From assembly GCF_958295425.1 (NCBI RefSeq), contig NC_081149.1, forward strand, positions 13,536,961 through 13,600,960: a DNA stretch of 64,000 nt. The letters run 5' to 3'. The position numbers and the translations under genes are program-made. The DNA is from Solea solea. Lineage: Eukaryota; Chordata; Actinopteri; Pleuronectiformes; Soleidae. Positions 34,203-41,200 of this stretch are shown in pieces (position 1 is the first letter of the stretch; each line of letters begins with the position of its first letter). A model generated the notes under the pieces. The model was not told the origin of the DNA. It was given only the letters and a program-made list of their open reading frames with translations, and did not search any database.

Positions 34203-34866
34203 CACCAGACTAACCAGCAAAATGTGACCCATGCATGATCTGAGAGATGAACCATTCAAACCCAAAGGTTCTCTTTACCTTCCAGTTTGGGTCCAGAATT
34301 GTCCCGGTTCTGAGGGAACAGGACCTCCGTAAGTCACCAGCTTCCACTGCCTTTCAGCCAAACAGTCACTTTTTTCTTTTTTTTTTTCTCTCTTACTGCC
34401 TGGTTCTCTGTGCTGTCATTGGCTGTCTGGCTGTAATAGGATGCTGGGAATCACGGGTCTTTTCTGTCCTCTGGCCTCCGTGGACATTGGCAGCACTTTG
34501 CTCCACCTGCCCACTCGGCCACTGGTTGCAAAAGAATGACTCATGCTTTTTTCTTTTTTTTTTTCTGTGTAAGACAAAGCAATATATGCACTAACACTGC
34601 ATGCGTTCCTGTTTATTATTATTTTACCACATGCTTGCTGAAACTGGATACATTCCACAACTCTCTGCGTAAACTTTAAGGAGGCAGATTTCTCTGGGTG
34701 TGGTTAGATCATAGACCATATGTCTATAGACTAAACTGTGTTCTGCCTTCAGCCTAATTATCACTGTTCCTTGCCCCACCCCTCCTCTCCCCACAGTGAC
34801 CGTTCCCTGGAGGTCTACCTCCGGCCCACCTTCAATGATGACCGATCTGCACCCATCTTCTACTAG
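1420..34866 (+). CDS. baiap2: baiap2 (IRSp53), I-BAR/SH3 actin scaffold; 5'-partial, 13 exons
   Basis: Brain-specific angiogenesis inhibitor 1-associated protein 2 (IRSp53) binds curved membrane and links Cdc42/Rac to WAVE, Ena/VASP and N-WASP in filopodia, lamellipodia and postsynaptic sites. The coding exons are 1420-1495, 4059-4145, 13378-13439, 15310-15381, 17923-18060, 26651-26803, 28706-28948, 29378-29603, 29768-29969, 30083-30151, 30245-30401, 30572-30609 and 34797-34866. They join in frame with GT-AG introns to give 530 residues. The first coding exon (18 residues in human) lies upstream. In-window residues 1 to about 225 form the I-BAR (IMD) domain, followed by a partial CRIB motif ([17 protein letters not shown]), a Gln/Pro/Ser-rich linker, an SH3 domain at about 375-436 (ALYDY-like strand replaced by AIFSHAAGD, then [11 protein letters not shown]) and a short tail. 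Identification rests on near-identity of many segments with vertebrate IRSp53 as I recall it. The teleost a/b paralogue is undetermined. The gene is convergent with aatk, as in human. Confidence 0.96.
1496..4058 (+). other. baiap2: baiap2 intron 2
   Basis: This is a 2.6-kb intron without coding signal. It contains a CTCACT-type short tandem run near 2388-2420 and a tRNA-derived SINE at 3141-3446. Confidence 0.75.
3141..3446 (+). mobile_element. tRNA-derived SINE, nearly full length
   Basis: It starts with a tRNA-like head (GGTGTAGTGGTTAACAC... TGGGTTTGTGACCCAG, A- and B-box-like). The fish SINE body follows (CATGGACTTTGCCTGTTCTC, TTAGGGATTAGGCAAATTGA, TGTCAGCTGGGATTGG, CCTCATGTGGAGGATAAA), and it ends in GAGTGA-type tail repeats. 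Related pieces occur near 21, 52 and 54 kb. Confidence 0.75.
4059..4145 (+). CDS. baiap2: baiap2 coding exon 3 (I-BAR)
   Basis: The acceptor TTGTAG ends at 4058 and the donor GTAAGT starts at 4146. The exon encodes [18 protein letters not shown] and then [11 protein letters not shown], matching the human I-BAR segment with conservative changes (Y to F, K to R, E to D). Confidence 0.96.
5885..6430. mobile_element. MITE-like element with internal GTGCC tandem repeat
   Basis: The left end (GGCACTTTTCCACTACCCAG, TTGCAGCACGGCTCC) and the right end read on the minus strand (GGCGCTTTTCTGGTACTGGC, ACGGCACGG) are imperfect inverted repeats. A GTGCC pentamer tandem lies at about 6358-6400. The layout fits the non-autonomous hAT-like elements common in fish. 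No transposase frame is present. Confidence 0.5.
8271..8303 (+). repeat. (CAG)11 trinucleotide repeat
   Basis: Eleven perfect CAG units follow a short ATC run (from about 8256), within baiap2 intron 3. Confidence 0.9.
8721..8784 (+). mobile_element. tRNA-derived SINE head fragment
   Basis: A short tRNA-like sequence has GTGTAGTGGAAGAGCA (A box-like) and a good B box GGTTCGATCCC at 8765-8775. It lacks the paired arms of a real tRNA and belongs to a common fish SINE type distinct from the 3.1-kb copy. Confidence 0.5.
9943..9989 (+). repeat. (CT)n(GT)n(CT)n compound microsatellite
   Basis: CT units switch to GT units and back to CT in baiap2 intron 3. Confidence 0.85.
10430..10629. other. assembly gap (200 N)
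   Basis: Exactly 200 N characters are followed directly by a (GT)n tract at 10630-10647, which suggests an unresolved TG microsatellite with a placeholder length. No baiap2 exon is missing here, because exons 3 and 4 join exactly. Confidence 0.98.
13378..13439 (+). CDS. baiap2: baiap2 coding exon 4 (I-BAR)
   Basis: The acceptor GTGCAG ends at 13377. The exon encodes [20 protein letters not shown]. The donor GTTGGT at 13440 is a weak match to the consensus, but it gives exact phase-0 joining to LKSFHNELL in the next exon. Read-through would add about 14 residues and then stop. Confidence 0.95.
13440..15309 (+). other. baiap2: baiap2 intron 4
   Basis: This is a 1.9-kb AT-rich intron. I see no repeat family or coding signal in it beyond short T and ATT tracts before the acceptor. 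Confidence 0.7.
15310..15381 (+). CDS. baiap2: baiap2 coding exon 5 (I-BAR)
   Basis: This is a 24-codon phase-0 exon ([19 protein letters not shown] then ARYLT) between a CCCCAG acceptor and a GTGAGT donor. It matches the human IRSp53 helix [19 protein letters not shown]. Confidence 0.95.
15382..17922 (+). other. baiap2: baiap2 intron 5
   Basis: This is a 2.5-kb intron with a (CT)n run at about 15412-15433 and a (GT)n run near 15694-15722. It contains no supported gene. Confidence 0.7.
17923..18060 (+). CDS. baiap2: baiap2 coding exon 6 (I-BAR basic helix)
   Basis: This is a 46-codon phase-0 exon beginning [19 protein letters not shown]. It includes the Lys/Arg-rich stretch [12 protein letters not shown], which in the family contributes to the phosphoinositide-binding convex face. 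The acceptor is CATAG and the donor GTGAGT. Confidence 0.96.
19945..20242 (+). repeat. dispersed 'ACCAAAACCTGGT' repeat unit, copy 1
   Basis: Marked by CCTTTTCTGGCATAAACACT, GACCAAAACCTGGTCATTA, TTTGAGTTGTGGTTAGGTTA and GAATAGCTGTACAAAC in order. Copies with the same order are at 51224-51464 and 56490-56650. A companion GAGGACA...TTAGGG unit lies beside it. Confidence 0.65.
20243..20750 (+). repeat. companion 'GAGGACATTTTGGCTGG' TTAGGG-like unit, copy 1, interrupted by MITE
   Basis: The left part (GAGGACAATTTGGCTGG ... TTAGGGTTAGGG) and the right part (GGGTAAGGTTAGGGTAAGG ... GTCTGAGTGTCCTTCC) match the continuous copy at 51060-51215. In between lies the foldback MITE of about 20350-20676. 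Confidence 0.6.
20350..20676. mobile_element. foldback MITE with long terminal inverted repeats
   Basis: The left arm (CATTTAGCTTTGTATTACTA, GAATAGGGGTAGTA, AACCTTAGTTTCCCC) returns inverted in the right arm (GGGGAAACTGAGGTTGGGAA, TACTACCCCTATTC, AGCTAAATGCAAAT). Each arm is around 80-90 bases. The outer right end reads AAGGAATACTTCACCG on the minus strand; the left tip is degraded. A second, truncated copy lies near 62.3 kb. The element interrupts a TTAGGG-like repeat. Confidence 0.65.
20970..21160 (+). mobile_element. diverged SINE body fragment
   Basis: The sequence contains GGCGTTTGCATGTCCTCCCC, GTGTGAATGGTTGTTAG and GTCAGCTGGGAT, in the same order as the SINE at 3141. The tRNA head is missing. 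It lies just upstream of an opposite-strand copy. Confidence 0.55.
21215..21467 (-). mobile_element. tRNA-derived SINE, reverse orientation
   Basis: On the minus strand it runs from GGGGCCACACGGGGGTGTAG (tRNA head end, 21467) through the B-box-like region and TCCCACAGTCCAAAAACTCA to the CCTGTCCAGGGTGTTTCCTG body near 21285. It is oriented opposite to the fragment at 20970-21160. Confidence 0.7.
26651..26803 (+). CDS. baiap2: baiap2 coding exon 7 (I-BAR)
   Basis: This is a 51-codon phase-0 exon. It contains [20 protein letters not shown] and [13 protein letters not shown], strongly matching the vertebrate I-BAR C-terminal helices. The acceptor CTTCCAG ends at 26650 and the donor GTAAGT starts at 26804. 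Confidence 0.96.
26804..28705 (+). other. baiap2: baiap2 intron 7
   Basis: This is a 1.9-kb intron holding a palindromic foldback element at about 27165-27495 and a short tRNA-like fragment near 27803. It contains no supported gene. Confidence 0.7.
27165..27495. mobile_element. AT-rich palindromic foldback element
   Basis: The left flank near 27171-27220 (GAATTTATATTGTTTAATTT) pairs with the right flank near 27446-27490 (minus-strand GAATTTGGATTGTTTAATTT). An inner near-perfect pair, 27316-27339 and 27362-27385 (ATCAGCACCTAC / GTAGGTGCTGAT cores), flanks a loop of about 22 bases. There is no coding content. It is probably a non-autonomous transposon relic. Confidence 0.55.
28706..28948 (+). 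CDS. baiap2: baiap2 coding exon 8 (end of I-BAR, CRIB motif)
   Basis: This is an 81-codon phase-0 exon. It begins [20 protein letters not shown] (end of the I-BAR) and ends with [20 protein letters not shown] then [15 protein letters not shown]. The ISDPIPG...PPEL core is the partial CRIB motif that binds active Cdc42 in IRSp53. The middle ([14 protein letters not shown]) is variable between species. Confidence 0.96.
28949..29377 (+). other. baiap2: baiap2 intron 8
   Basis: This is a 429-base intron with a poly-T tract near 29278-29297 and no other feature. Confidence 0.7.
29378..29603 (+). CDS. baiap2: baiap2 coding exon 9 (Gln/Pro-rich linker)
   Basis: This exon has 75 codons plus one base. 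It encodes a flexible linker with a Gln-alternating run ([15 protein letters not shown]) followed by the conserved [17 protein letters not shown] segment (human [12 protein letters not shown]). The acceptor ATTCCAG ends at 29377 and the donor GTAAGC starts at 29604. The final G joins exon 10. Confidence 0.94.
29768..29969 (+). CDS. baiap2: baiap2 coding exon 10 (SH3, first part)
   Basis: The exon encodes [18 protein letters not shown] and then most of the SH3 domain ([38 protein letters not shown]). It ends in AT, completing a Met codon with the first base of exon 11. The SH3 is the docking site for WAVE2, Mena, Eps8 and N-WASP in this family. Confidence 0.96.
30083..30151 (+). CDS. baiap2: baiap2 coding exon 11 (SH3, end)
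   Basis: The exon encodes [20 protein letters not shown], the last SH3 strands and start of the tail. The acceptor TCTCAG ends at 30082. The donor GTATGC at 30152 leaves two bases (AA) that join a T to make Asn before LHHGKSSS. Confidence 0.94.
30245..30401 (+). CDS. baiap2: baiap2 coding exon 12 (post-SH3 tail)
   Basis: The exon encodes [19 protein letters not shown] and [14 protein letters not shown]..., aligning with human [18 protein letters not shown] and PPPDYG. It ends [14 protein letters not shown] at a phase-0 GTATGA donor. The region is Pro/Ser-rich and probably unstructured. Confidence 0.94.
30572..30609 (+). CDS. baiap2: baiap2 coding exon 13 (short tail exon before alternative ends)
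   Basis: This 38-base exon encodes [12 protein letters not shown] plus two bases (AG). It lies between a TTTGCAG acceptor and a GTAAGT donor. Both downstream terminal exons (32017 and 34797) begin with a T that completes AGT (Ser), so this is the shared exon before the alternative C-termini. Confidence 0.9.
31149..31197 (+). repeat. (ATT)n microsatellite
   Basis: About 15 near-perfect ATT units lie in the last baiap2 intron. A second ATT run is at 34154-34202. Confidence 0.9.
32017..32053 (+). CDS. baiap2: baiap2 alternative last coding exon, PDZ-ligand C-terminus
   Basis: After a pyrimidine-rich tract and ACAG acceptor (32015-32016), this short exon reads [12 protein letters not shown] and then TGA when joined to exon 13. 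The last four residues match the class I PDZ ligand at the end of the human IRSp53 short form (...TLVSTV), which binds PSD-95/Shank-type proteins. The other splice choice is the exon at 34797. Together with exons 2-13 it would give 519 in-window residues. Confidence 0.85.
32898..32940 (+). repeat. (AT)n microsatellite
   Basis: An alternating TA run with two ATACAT interruptions lies in the presumed 3' UTR of the STV isoform of baiap2. Confidence 0.9.
33538..33543 (+). promoter_or_regulatory. baiap2: candidate polyadenylation signal for the STV isoform of baiap2
   Basis: This AATAAA lies about 1.5 kb after the TGA of the PDZ-ligand exon. Another AATAAA lies just before the poly-A run near 33377. 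Which is used, if either, cannot be told from sequence. Confidence 0.35.
34797..34866 (+). CDS. baiap2: baiap2 distal last coding exon
   Basis: The acceptor CCACAG ends at 34796. Joined to exon 13 it reads [19 protein letters not shown] then PIFY and a TAG stop. It lacks the STV PDZ ligand and resembles the longer IRSp53-type tails (human LKPTVTNDR). It is followed by about 1.3 kb of 3' UTR with an AATAAA at 36129. Confidence 0.88.
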
Positions 34867-36160
34867 CGGCCTGCGGTCCCCCTTTCTGTGGTCACTTATT
34901 TACAAAAGAGGTGCAAATGCTGACATGCTTAACCCCCGGGTAAAGAAAAAGTAAAAATCACCTCACAGGCCGTGTTACTCTTCTAAGAAACTAGTTCATT
35001 TACCGGAGAAATTCACTCACAGGGCTTCCAGGTAATTCTTGTGATGTTTTTGCTTTGACGCCTCCACAAACACTGAATGTCCAAACCTGAACATTTGAGT
35101 GCAAAGTGTGGCCGTAGAGTTTTTAAATATTTAGATCTCACTGGTTGTGGATAAGGTATGGCTTATAGGTTTTCCTAGTGATGATGTTGCGTTACTGTTA
35201 TTATTTATCTGCACTTCTACTGTGGGATTTCTTTTGTTTTGTTTCTTTCTTTCTCAACACTGTAAATTACATTTGAGGATTATTTGCGTTAACGAGCAGT
35301 CGAGGCACTCTCAATCTAAGATGGCCGGCTGTAGTTTTCAGTGAATCACTGTAATCGACACTGATGACACAACGTTGAAGCTAAAAGGAGACGGTTGCTT
35401 GGTAAGCTGTAATTCTGCTTTTGCTGAGTGACATAGCACTATGCCGTGTGCTTTCTAGTTTTGAAACAGTACACCCAGCATTTCAAAGTGGGAACTGTGC
35501 CTTTTTCTTTCTTTCTTTTTCCTTTTTTTTCTTTCCCATTTTTATGTAAACATAGGCTCCATGCAGGATTGGGTTAATCACATGGACACTGGGATTATCT
35601 CCCACCCTTTTTGTTTTGCTTGTAAATTCACTTTTCAGAAATACAGTGCATACCTAGTGTGTTTTTTTGTTTTTAAAAAAAATATATATATTTAGCTTTA
35701 AGGGAGTGGTAGTTTATCAGATAAGGCACAGTATTATAGCTTCGGATCTTTCTCAGAATTATACACTCATCTGGGAGGAGAGCTGGAGGAAGAGGTATTT
35801 ATACGCACGTGTGTGTGTGTGTGTGTGTGTGTCTGTGGAGACAGCCGTGGAAATATGTATGCGATGGAAGTGCGAGAGTGTGTGAGGATGTGAAAAGTGA
35901 GTTCCTCTTAGCCAGCAGTCACGAAACAATGGATGAGTCTTTTACACTGAGGGATATGATCATGCTTTTTATTACACAGCTCCTTGGGCACCGAGTTTCC
36001 AATGCATTTCTTTTTTTTTTAAACAACTTTTATATAGCTTTAATTTTTTGTCCATTTCTCACCTCTTGTCCCCTTGTTTGTATTATATCTGTACTGTACA
36101 GAAAGTGCATCTAAATTATCCTGTCCAAAATAAATCTAAATGGGCACAAACATCACACTT
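34867..36160 (+). other. baiap2: baiap2 3' UTR (distal isoform)
   Basis: About 1.3 kb follow the TAG stop with no further coding signal. The stretch contains a (GT)n run at about 35810-35831, several poly-T tracts, and an AATAAA at 36129-36134 followed by GT/T-rich sequence. The exact cleavage site is inferred. Confidence 0.7.
36129..36134 (+). promoter_or_regulatory. baiap2: polyadenylation signal AATAAA of baiap2
   Basis: This is a canonical hexamer about 1.26 kb after the distal stop codon. A GTATGTGTTGTGTC-type downstream element follows within 40 bases. It is the best candidate for the end of the distal baiap2 transcript. Confidence 0.7.
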
Positions 36161-36279
36161 GTATGTGTTGTGTCATATTTTTGTGTTTTATTTATGTATT
36201 GTTTTGCGTGTGTGTGTCCTTGTTTGACATCAATACATGGAAATAGATGACAGACACAAGAAGGGAAAAAGTATTTGAA

Positions 36280-36285
36280 TTTATT
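36280..36285 (-). promoter_or_regulatory. aatk: candidate distal polyadenylation signal for aatk
   Basis: TTTATT on the + strand reads AATAAA on the minus strand. It would end a 3' UTR of about 1.75 kb, some 150 bases from the end of baiap2. Nearer minus-strand AATAAA hexamers lie at 37851-37856 and 37801-37806. Several may be used. Confidence 0.35.
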
Positions 36286-37850
36286 CATTTGGGATAGTAC
36301 AATAGCCATGTGGGGGGGTGGATGGAAACAGCAATGATGTTACTACTGGTGCATAGAAGAGCCCACCTCACCTTCTCTAAAATGCATCTGCCACTTTATC
36401 GCCAATGGGCTTTGTAATATCTCTTTGGCAAATTTGAGCGAGTGTCACCCTGGATTGCATCTTTTCAAATGCTTGTACAAAAATACCAGTGGGGTTTTTT
36501 TTTATTTTATTTTTTTGTTGTCTCTTCTTGCAGAATTTAAAAGGCATAGTGAGAGGAGACAGGATTGGCACTTTCAGCTTGAGAGGAATAGAGATGGGGA
36601 AGGAGCTTTCAATACAGCAGTAGTAATTCAAGTCAAGCTACCTGCTACATGTTGATATAACATTCATACAATAATATGGGAATTGTCCTCCTTTTTTTTT
36701 TCTTTTTCTTGTTTTTGTTTGTTTGTTTTGTGCACCTCAAACCCAGGCACACGACTGCAATAGAATACATCATGTAGGAGATCGTGGAGGATGACAAAAA
36801 CTTGACATTCAACACTTATGACTGTCAACGTTCACATGACACAACTCCGGTGTCACACTATTGCTGATGAAATGCAACCGAAACGAAGCTGAGGTGGGAC
36901 GCGTAATTTAAGTGTAGCCTGACGTCGGCACTGTGGACACGAACGGGCGGGCGGGGTGGGGGAACTCACATGTTTCAGATTTTTCATTCCAGGGCGGGGA
37001 GATGTTGAGTGGCTCCTACAAATAATGGCTAAATGGTTTTCAACAAAGTGCTTCAGACCGATTCAAACAGCACGACTGTGTTTCAGAAGTGAGCGGTGGT
37101 TATGACCAAGGAGTGACAACAGCTTGATGTCTTGTAACACAGTACGCCATATTCACTATTCGATACACCTCGGCATCGGGGGACAAATTAGGCTGCAGCA
37201 CCGCCACCCACACACCTTTTTATAAAGAGTTGGATTTGACTTTAAAACACAAAAGCATCTTTGTGCATCCGTCATGAAGCACTGTTTCCTGGCTTTAACC
37301 ACGTGGAAGTTGTAACAGTCTTTAAAAATGCCAGATTTACGTTAAGCACATAGACCAAGGCAGCCAATGAGAGGAGCAGCTATGAAGCCCGTCATGTTGG
37401 GATTTCTTTCTTTCTTTATTTATTTTTTTAATTTATTTTTCTCACAAATGAAATGGCCTGTAAGGTGACCGACAAACGCCGTCACATTTTCTTCATGATG
37501 TTTTACAGCAAACGATATGATCAGATATTCCGTCTGTTCTCGTGGTTGCCATACCAGCAGCAATCTCTCCATCATCGTCACAGAATTAAAAGAAAGGAGT
37601 AAGTGTGCAAATCATCAAGAGGGTTTCACGACAGTACGAGGCACTGTTTCAGAAAGGGTCACTGCGGTCAGATGCCCCGAACATCAATAAAAATAAAACT
37701 CTGTCAAACATCTGAATATAATAATGCTGCTTTTCTGTGTTTGAGAAGGATCCAGACTCTCTCATCCAGTCAGTGCCAGGGAGCTCTCAGTGTTTTGGAC
37801 TTTATTCATTTTCCCCTGTTGGAAAAAGGTGGTGTTAAATTTACAGTACT

Positions 37851-37856
37851 TTTATT
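37851..37856 (-). promoter_or_regulatory. aatk: candidate proximal polyadenylation signal for aatk
   Basis: This is a minus-strand AATAAA about 170 bases after the aatk stop codon, with a second copy 50 bases further on at 37801-37806. It is one of several possible transcript ends. Confidence 0.35.
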
Positions 37857-38026
37857 TCTCAACTCATCACCTTGTATGTTGCAAACACTCAAATGTACAC
37901 TGCTTATGTCTGTCGCTCGGTGTTAGTAACACACAGATATTCATTTCTATTTTACACCAAAATACTTGTGCATTGATTTTTAAAGGAACTAAGAATTGGC
38001 TTGTGTCACTAATAATACTTCATTAA

Positions 38027-38262
38027 TTAAAATGATGTGTGAAAATGTTTGTACAGACCTGTTGCAGAGCTTATGTGGGAGTCCGAGACATGTGTGATAG
38101 AGAATCGTGAGACCATGAACCGGTTAAGTGCTACAGCAGCAGGTTTAGGATCCTCGGGACTGTTGGAGGTGGATTTGGGTGAGGACTGGGGCTCGGGGAT
38201 GACGTCAGGTGAAGATGGACGGGGTTCAAACGAAAGTTCTTCTTTCCATTCATAACTTCCAT
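38027..38262 (-). CDS. aatk: aatk last visible coding exon, C-terminus uncertain
   Basis: The acceptor TTTCAG precedes [16 protein letters not shown]. The exon includes [16 protein letters not shown], equivalent to human [17 protein letters not shown]. Read straight through, it continues [16 protein letters not shown] and stops at TAA (38027-38029). The GT right after ...GCAACAG (about 38062) could instead be a donor to a further short exon, because known relatives continue differently after THVSDSD. The exon identity is secure but the last nine residues are not. Confidence 0.8.
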
Positions 38263-41200
38263 CTGAAAGCCAACACAGTCACAGTTACACACGGTATGCG
38301 ATGCCAGATCACGTCAACGTTCTATGTAAAAAAAAAAAAAAAAACTCACCCTCTTCTGACTTGTTTCCATCTGTTTGTTCAGAAACGCGTAACGATTCAC
38401 AGACTTCACCTTCAAGTTCAGCTTCAGGTTGCGGCCGGTGGTCGGAGGTGTTTGCCTCTGAAGATTCCTGCTCACTGGACTCTGTTCCTGTGGCGAAGGT
38501 GAAGTCAGCCAACTCTCCTGTGGGACTCTCCTGGAAGTCAAAAACAAACGCATTATTACTCGTACAATATTCATCAAATGATGCATATTGCATAGACTTC
38601 TGACATGTCATACCTGGTCAAAAAGGAACACCGTAACATCGTCAAAGAAGGACACCACTTTTTTCTTCCTCTCCAACTCATCGCAGAAGGACTGGGTGAG
38701 CAGGGTGGGCATCTTGAGAAGACTGCGGAGGTGTCTGGCCCTGCTGCAGTCGCTTACCACCACTGGCACTGTGGTAAAATCCTCCTCACTCTCCTCGCTG
38801 TCTTCATCTTGGATGTTGTAGGTCCTCAGCTCTTCATCAGACTCGCTGTCGTCGGAGTCATCCTCATCCTCCGCCTCCTCCAGGGGCGCTCTCACATCTT
38901 CTCCACACAGCTCCAGCAATGATGAGGAAGACGAAAGGTCAACGGGGCCGTTAGATTCTTCACATAAACTGTCCTGCGAGTCGCATTCCTCTGCATCGAT
39001 ATCCTCAAAGTCATCTTCCCTTATTCCCACACTGTCCCTTCTGTCCTCCTCCATATGATTGAATTCAGGCAGCTCCTCCTCCTCTGTGGATAAAACACCG
39101 TTGTCATTTTCCTCGTGAGCCTCGTCTATGCAGTCCGTCAAGGTGGAGTCAGAGTTCAAAGACTGGAAAGAGGAGCAATCTTCTGCTCTCCTGCTGCCTT
39201 CCTCGCGGTTAGCTGAGGCTTCCTGGACAGCAGAAGATGGCTCAGACGTGATGGAGGAACTGAGTTCTGAAGGAGGTTCCTCTCCTGAGTGCTGCGTCTC
39301 CAGTCCCAGGTCATCCTCTGCAGGGGCCGACTCTTTGGTCAGACAGCCACCCATCTGCGGGGGAAATGGTGATAGCATGGACAAACCAGGAGTGGGGAGG
39401 GAAGTGGTTGAACTATGGTCACCTTCTGAGAGATTGACCACAACGGAACCTTTTTTGTTTTTCAGATTTGTTAAATGTTCCCCATTATTTAATGGTCTGC
39501 TCATTGAATTGTCACCTCGAATGGAGTCAAGTTTCTCAGCAGTGAAGACATGGTGCGTTGAACCTACAAAGAACGTACTGCCTTCCTCTTGAGGGCTCTT
39601 CTCATTTTCAACATCATAGTCAGAGAAATAGGCCGAGTCCCTGTAGGGGTTCTTATCAATCAGACTTTTTAAATGTAGCTCTGAGGTGTTGGTGGAAGTG
39701 CAGACACCCTGGCCTAAACCCACCTGCAGAATAATTTCAGGTTCTCCACCCAGCCTAGGGCTCCCCTCTCCACCCCGAGTATCCCCAAGCTCCTTGAAGA
39801 TAAATTCTGGAGATTCATTGTTCTCCGTGTCATAGCCACTGTCCAGGGATTTGGGCAAGATGGGGGTATTAAAGGGATCAGGGCTGAAGGCCTGATCACA
39901 AGCGCTGGCCATCGATGAGGACAGGTTAAAGGTATCTATAGAGTCAGATGTTCCCCCTGGATTCTTCAGTGGACTCAACTCTTCCTCCTCTACCTCAGCG
40001 TAATCTAAATTGAAGTCAGCAAAGATACCTGATGTAATATCTGTCATGTCATCATCATCATCCTCACTGTAGTCACCGATCTCAATCAGACTCATGCCGG
40101 ATTCTCTTGCCCCCACTTTACTCTCCAGTGCTCTGCTACTCTCTGACCTCTCTGGACAGTTTAACCTTTTGTCTCCGAGACCAACAGATATTCCCGATGA
40201 AACCCCGTCCCAGATGTTCCCTCTGTGCTTGCCTGACAAGGCTCCTGTTTGACCTGTCTGAGGATCCTTGAAAGAAGATGGGGATTTTATAAAGCTTGTC
40301 TCTGGTATCATCTTAGGCTCAGAGTACAGTCTCTCTCCATGAAGCAATGATTGCTTTTCATATTTTCCCTCTACTTTTCCACCGTCTGTGCTCCTGGAAT
40401 TAATACTTGAGCTGGTATGAGACTCAAATTTTATTAGATTTTCTGCAGTTGAGTTCATCTCCACTTGAGTAGCAGCTTCCTCTCTTTCTTTGTGAGATAA
40501 GTGAATGTATGAGCTTAATTCCATGAGCTCACTACCAGCATCATAACCACTGTCTCCTCTTTCTCCCTCCACGTTGCCAGGCGAAATGGAGCCGTTGAAG
40601 GTTTCGGTGGTGGCTTTGGTTAAAGACCTTAATTCTGTTGTGTTAGAATGATCAATTCTATAGTGAAGGTCAAGATAGGTGTCCTGCCCACTGCCCGCTG
40701 TCTGTCTGCTCTCAAACGTCAGACTATTATTGTTTGCCGAGCGGTTTGACGTCCAGTTAGTGGCATCTCCCTCAGAGAAAAGGTCGTCCTCAATGTCTTC
40801 ACCTCTCAGGTGGCCCACCAGCAGGCCATCGTCCGTTCCTATGTCAATACTAATGTGGTTAACAATAGGTAGTGTCTTTCTGAGGGGCCCCATCATATTA
40901 TGACAACTTTCACTAACTGTGCTACGCCCCGTGCTTGCTTCCAGGTAGGGATCACAGAAGCCTAAACTGGGGCTGCTGACTGCTTGTGACAAACTGCACG
41001 TGTTTTCCAAACACCCTACCGAATAGACGAGGTTTGACCGGGACTCTGGTGACGAGTCCTGTTCAGACAGACAGGACTGGTGGCATGTCTTGTATGCTGA
41101 GGTTTGTTCACAGTATATTGTGCCATCCTGATTTGGTGAGAAGCAGTTCATGGGGCTGGTTCTGGAAGCCTGTCTCAACAGCGGATCTATGGTTAGTTGA

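Larger units (their letters stand above)
30610..34796 (+). other. baiap2: baiap2 intron 13 with embedded alternative last exon and its 3' UTR
   Basis: This 4.2-kb stretch contains the STV alternative exon (32017-32053), presumably followed by its own 3' UTR. It also holds microsatellites: (ATT)n at 31149-31197, (GT)n at 31553-31580, a C-tract at 31639-31660, (GT)n near 32778-32808, (AT)n at 32898-32940 and (ATT)n at 34154-34202. Confidence 0.7.
36161..38026. other. convergent 3' region between baiap2 and aatk
   Basis: About 1.9 kb lie between the end of baiap2 and the aatk stop codon. It has no convincing reading frame and little repeat content beyond poly-T tracts near 36498, 36690 and 37410, which suits 3' UTR of aatk. 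AATAAA hexamers occur on the minus strand. A small extra aatk exon here cannot be excluded. Confidence 0.6.
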
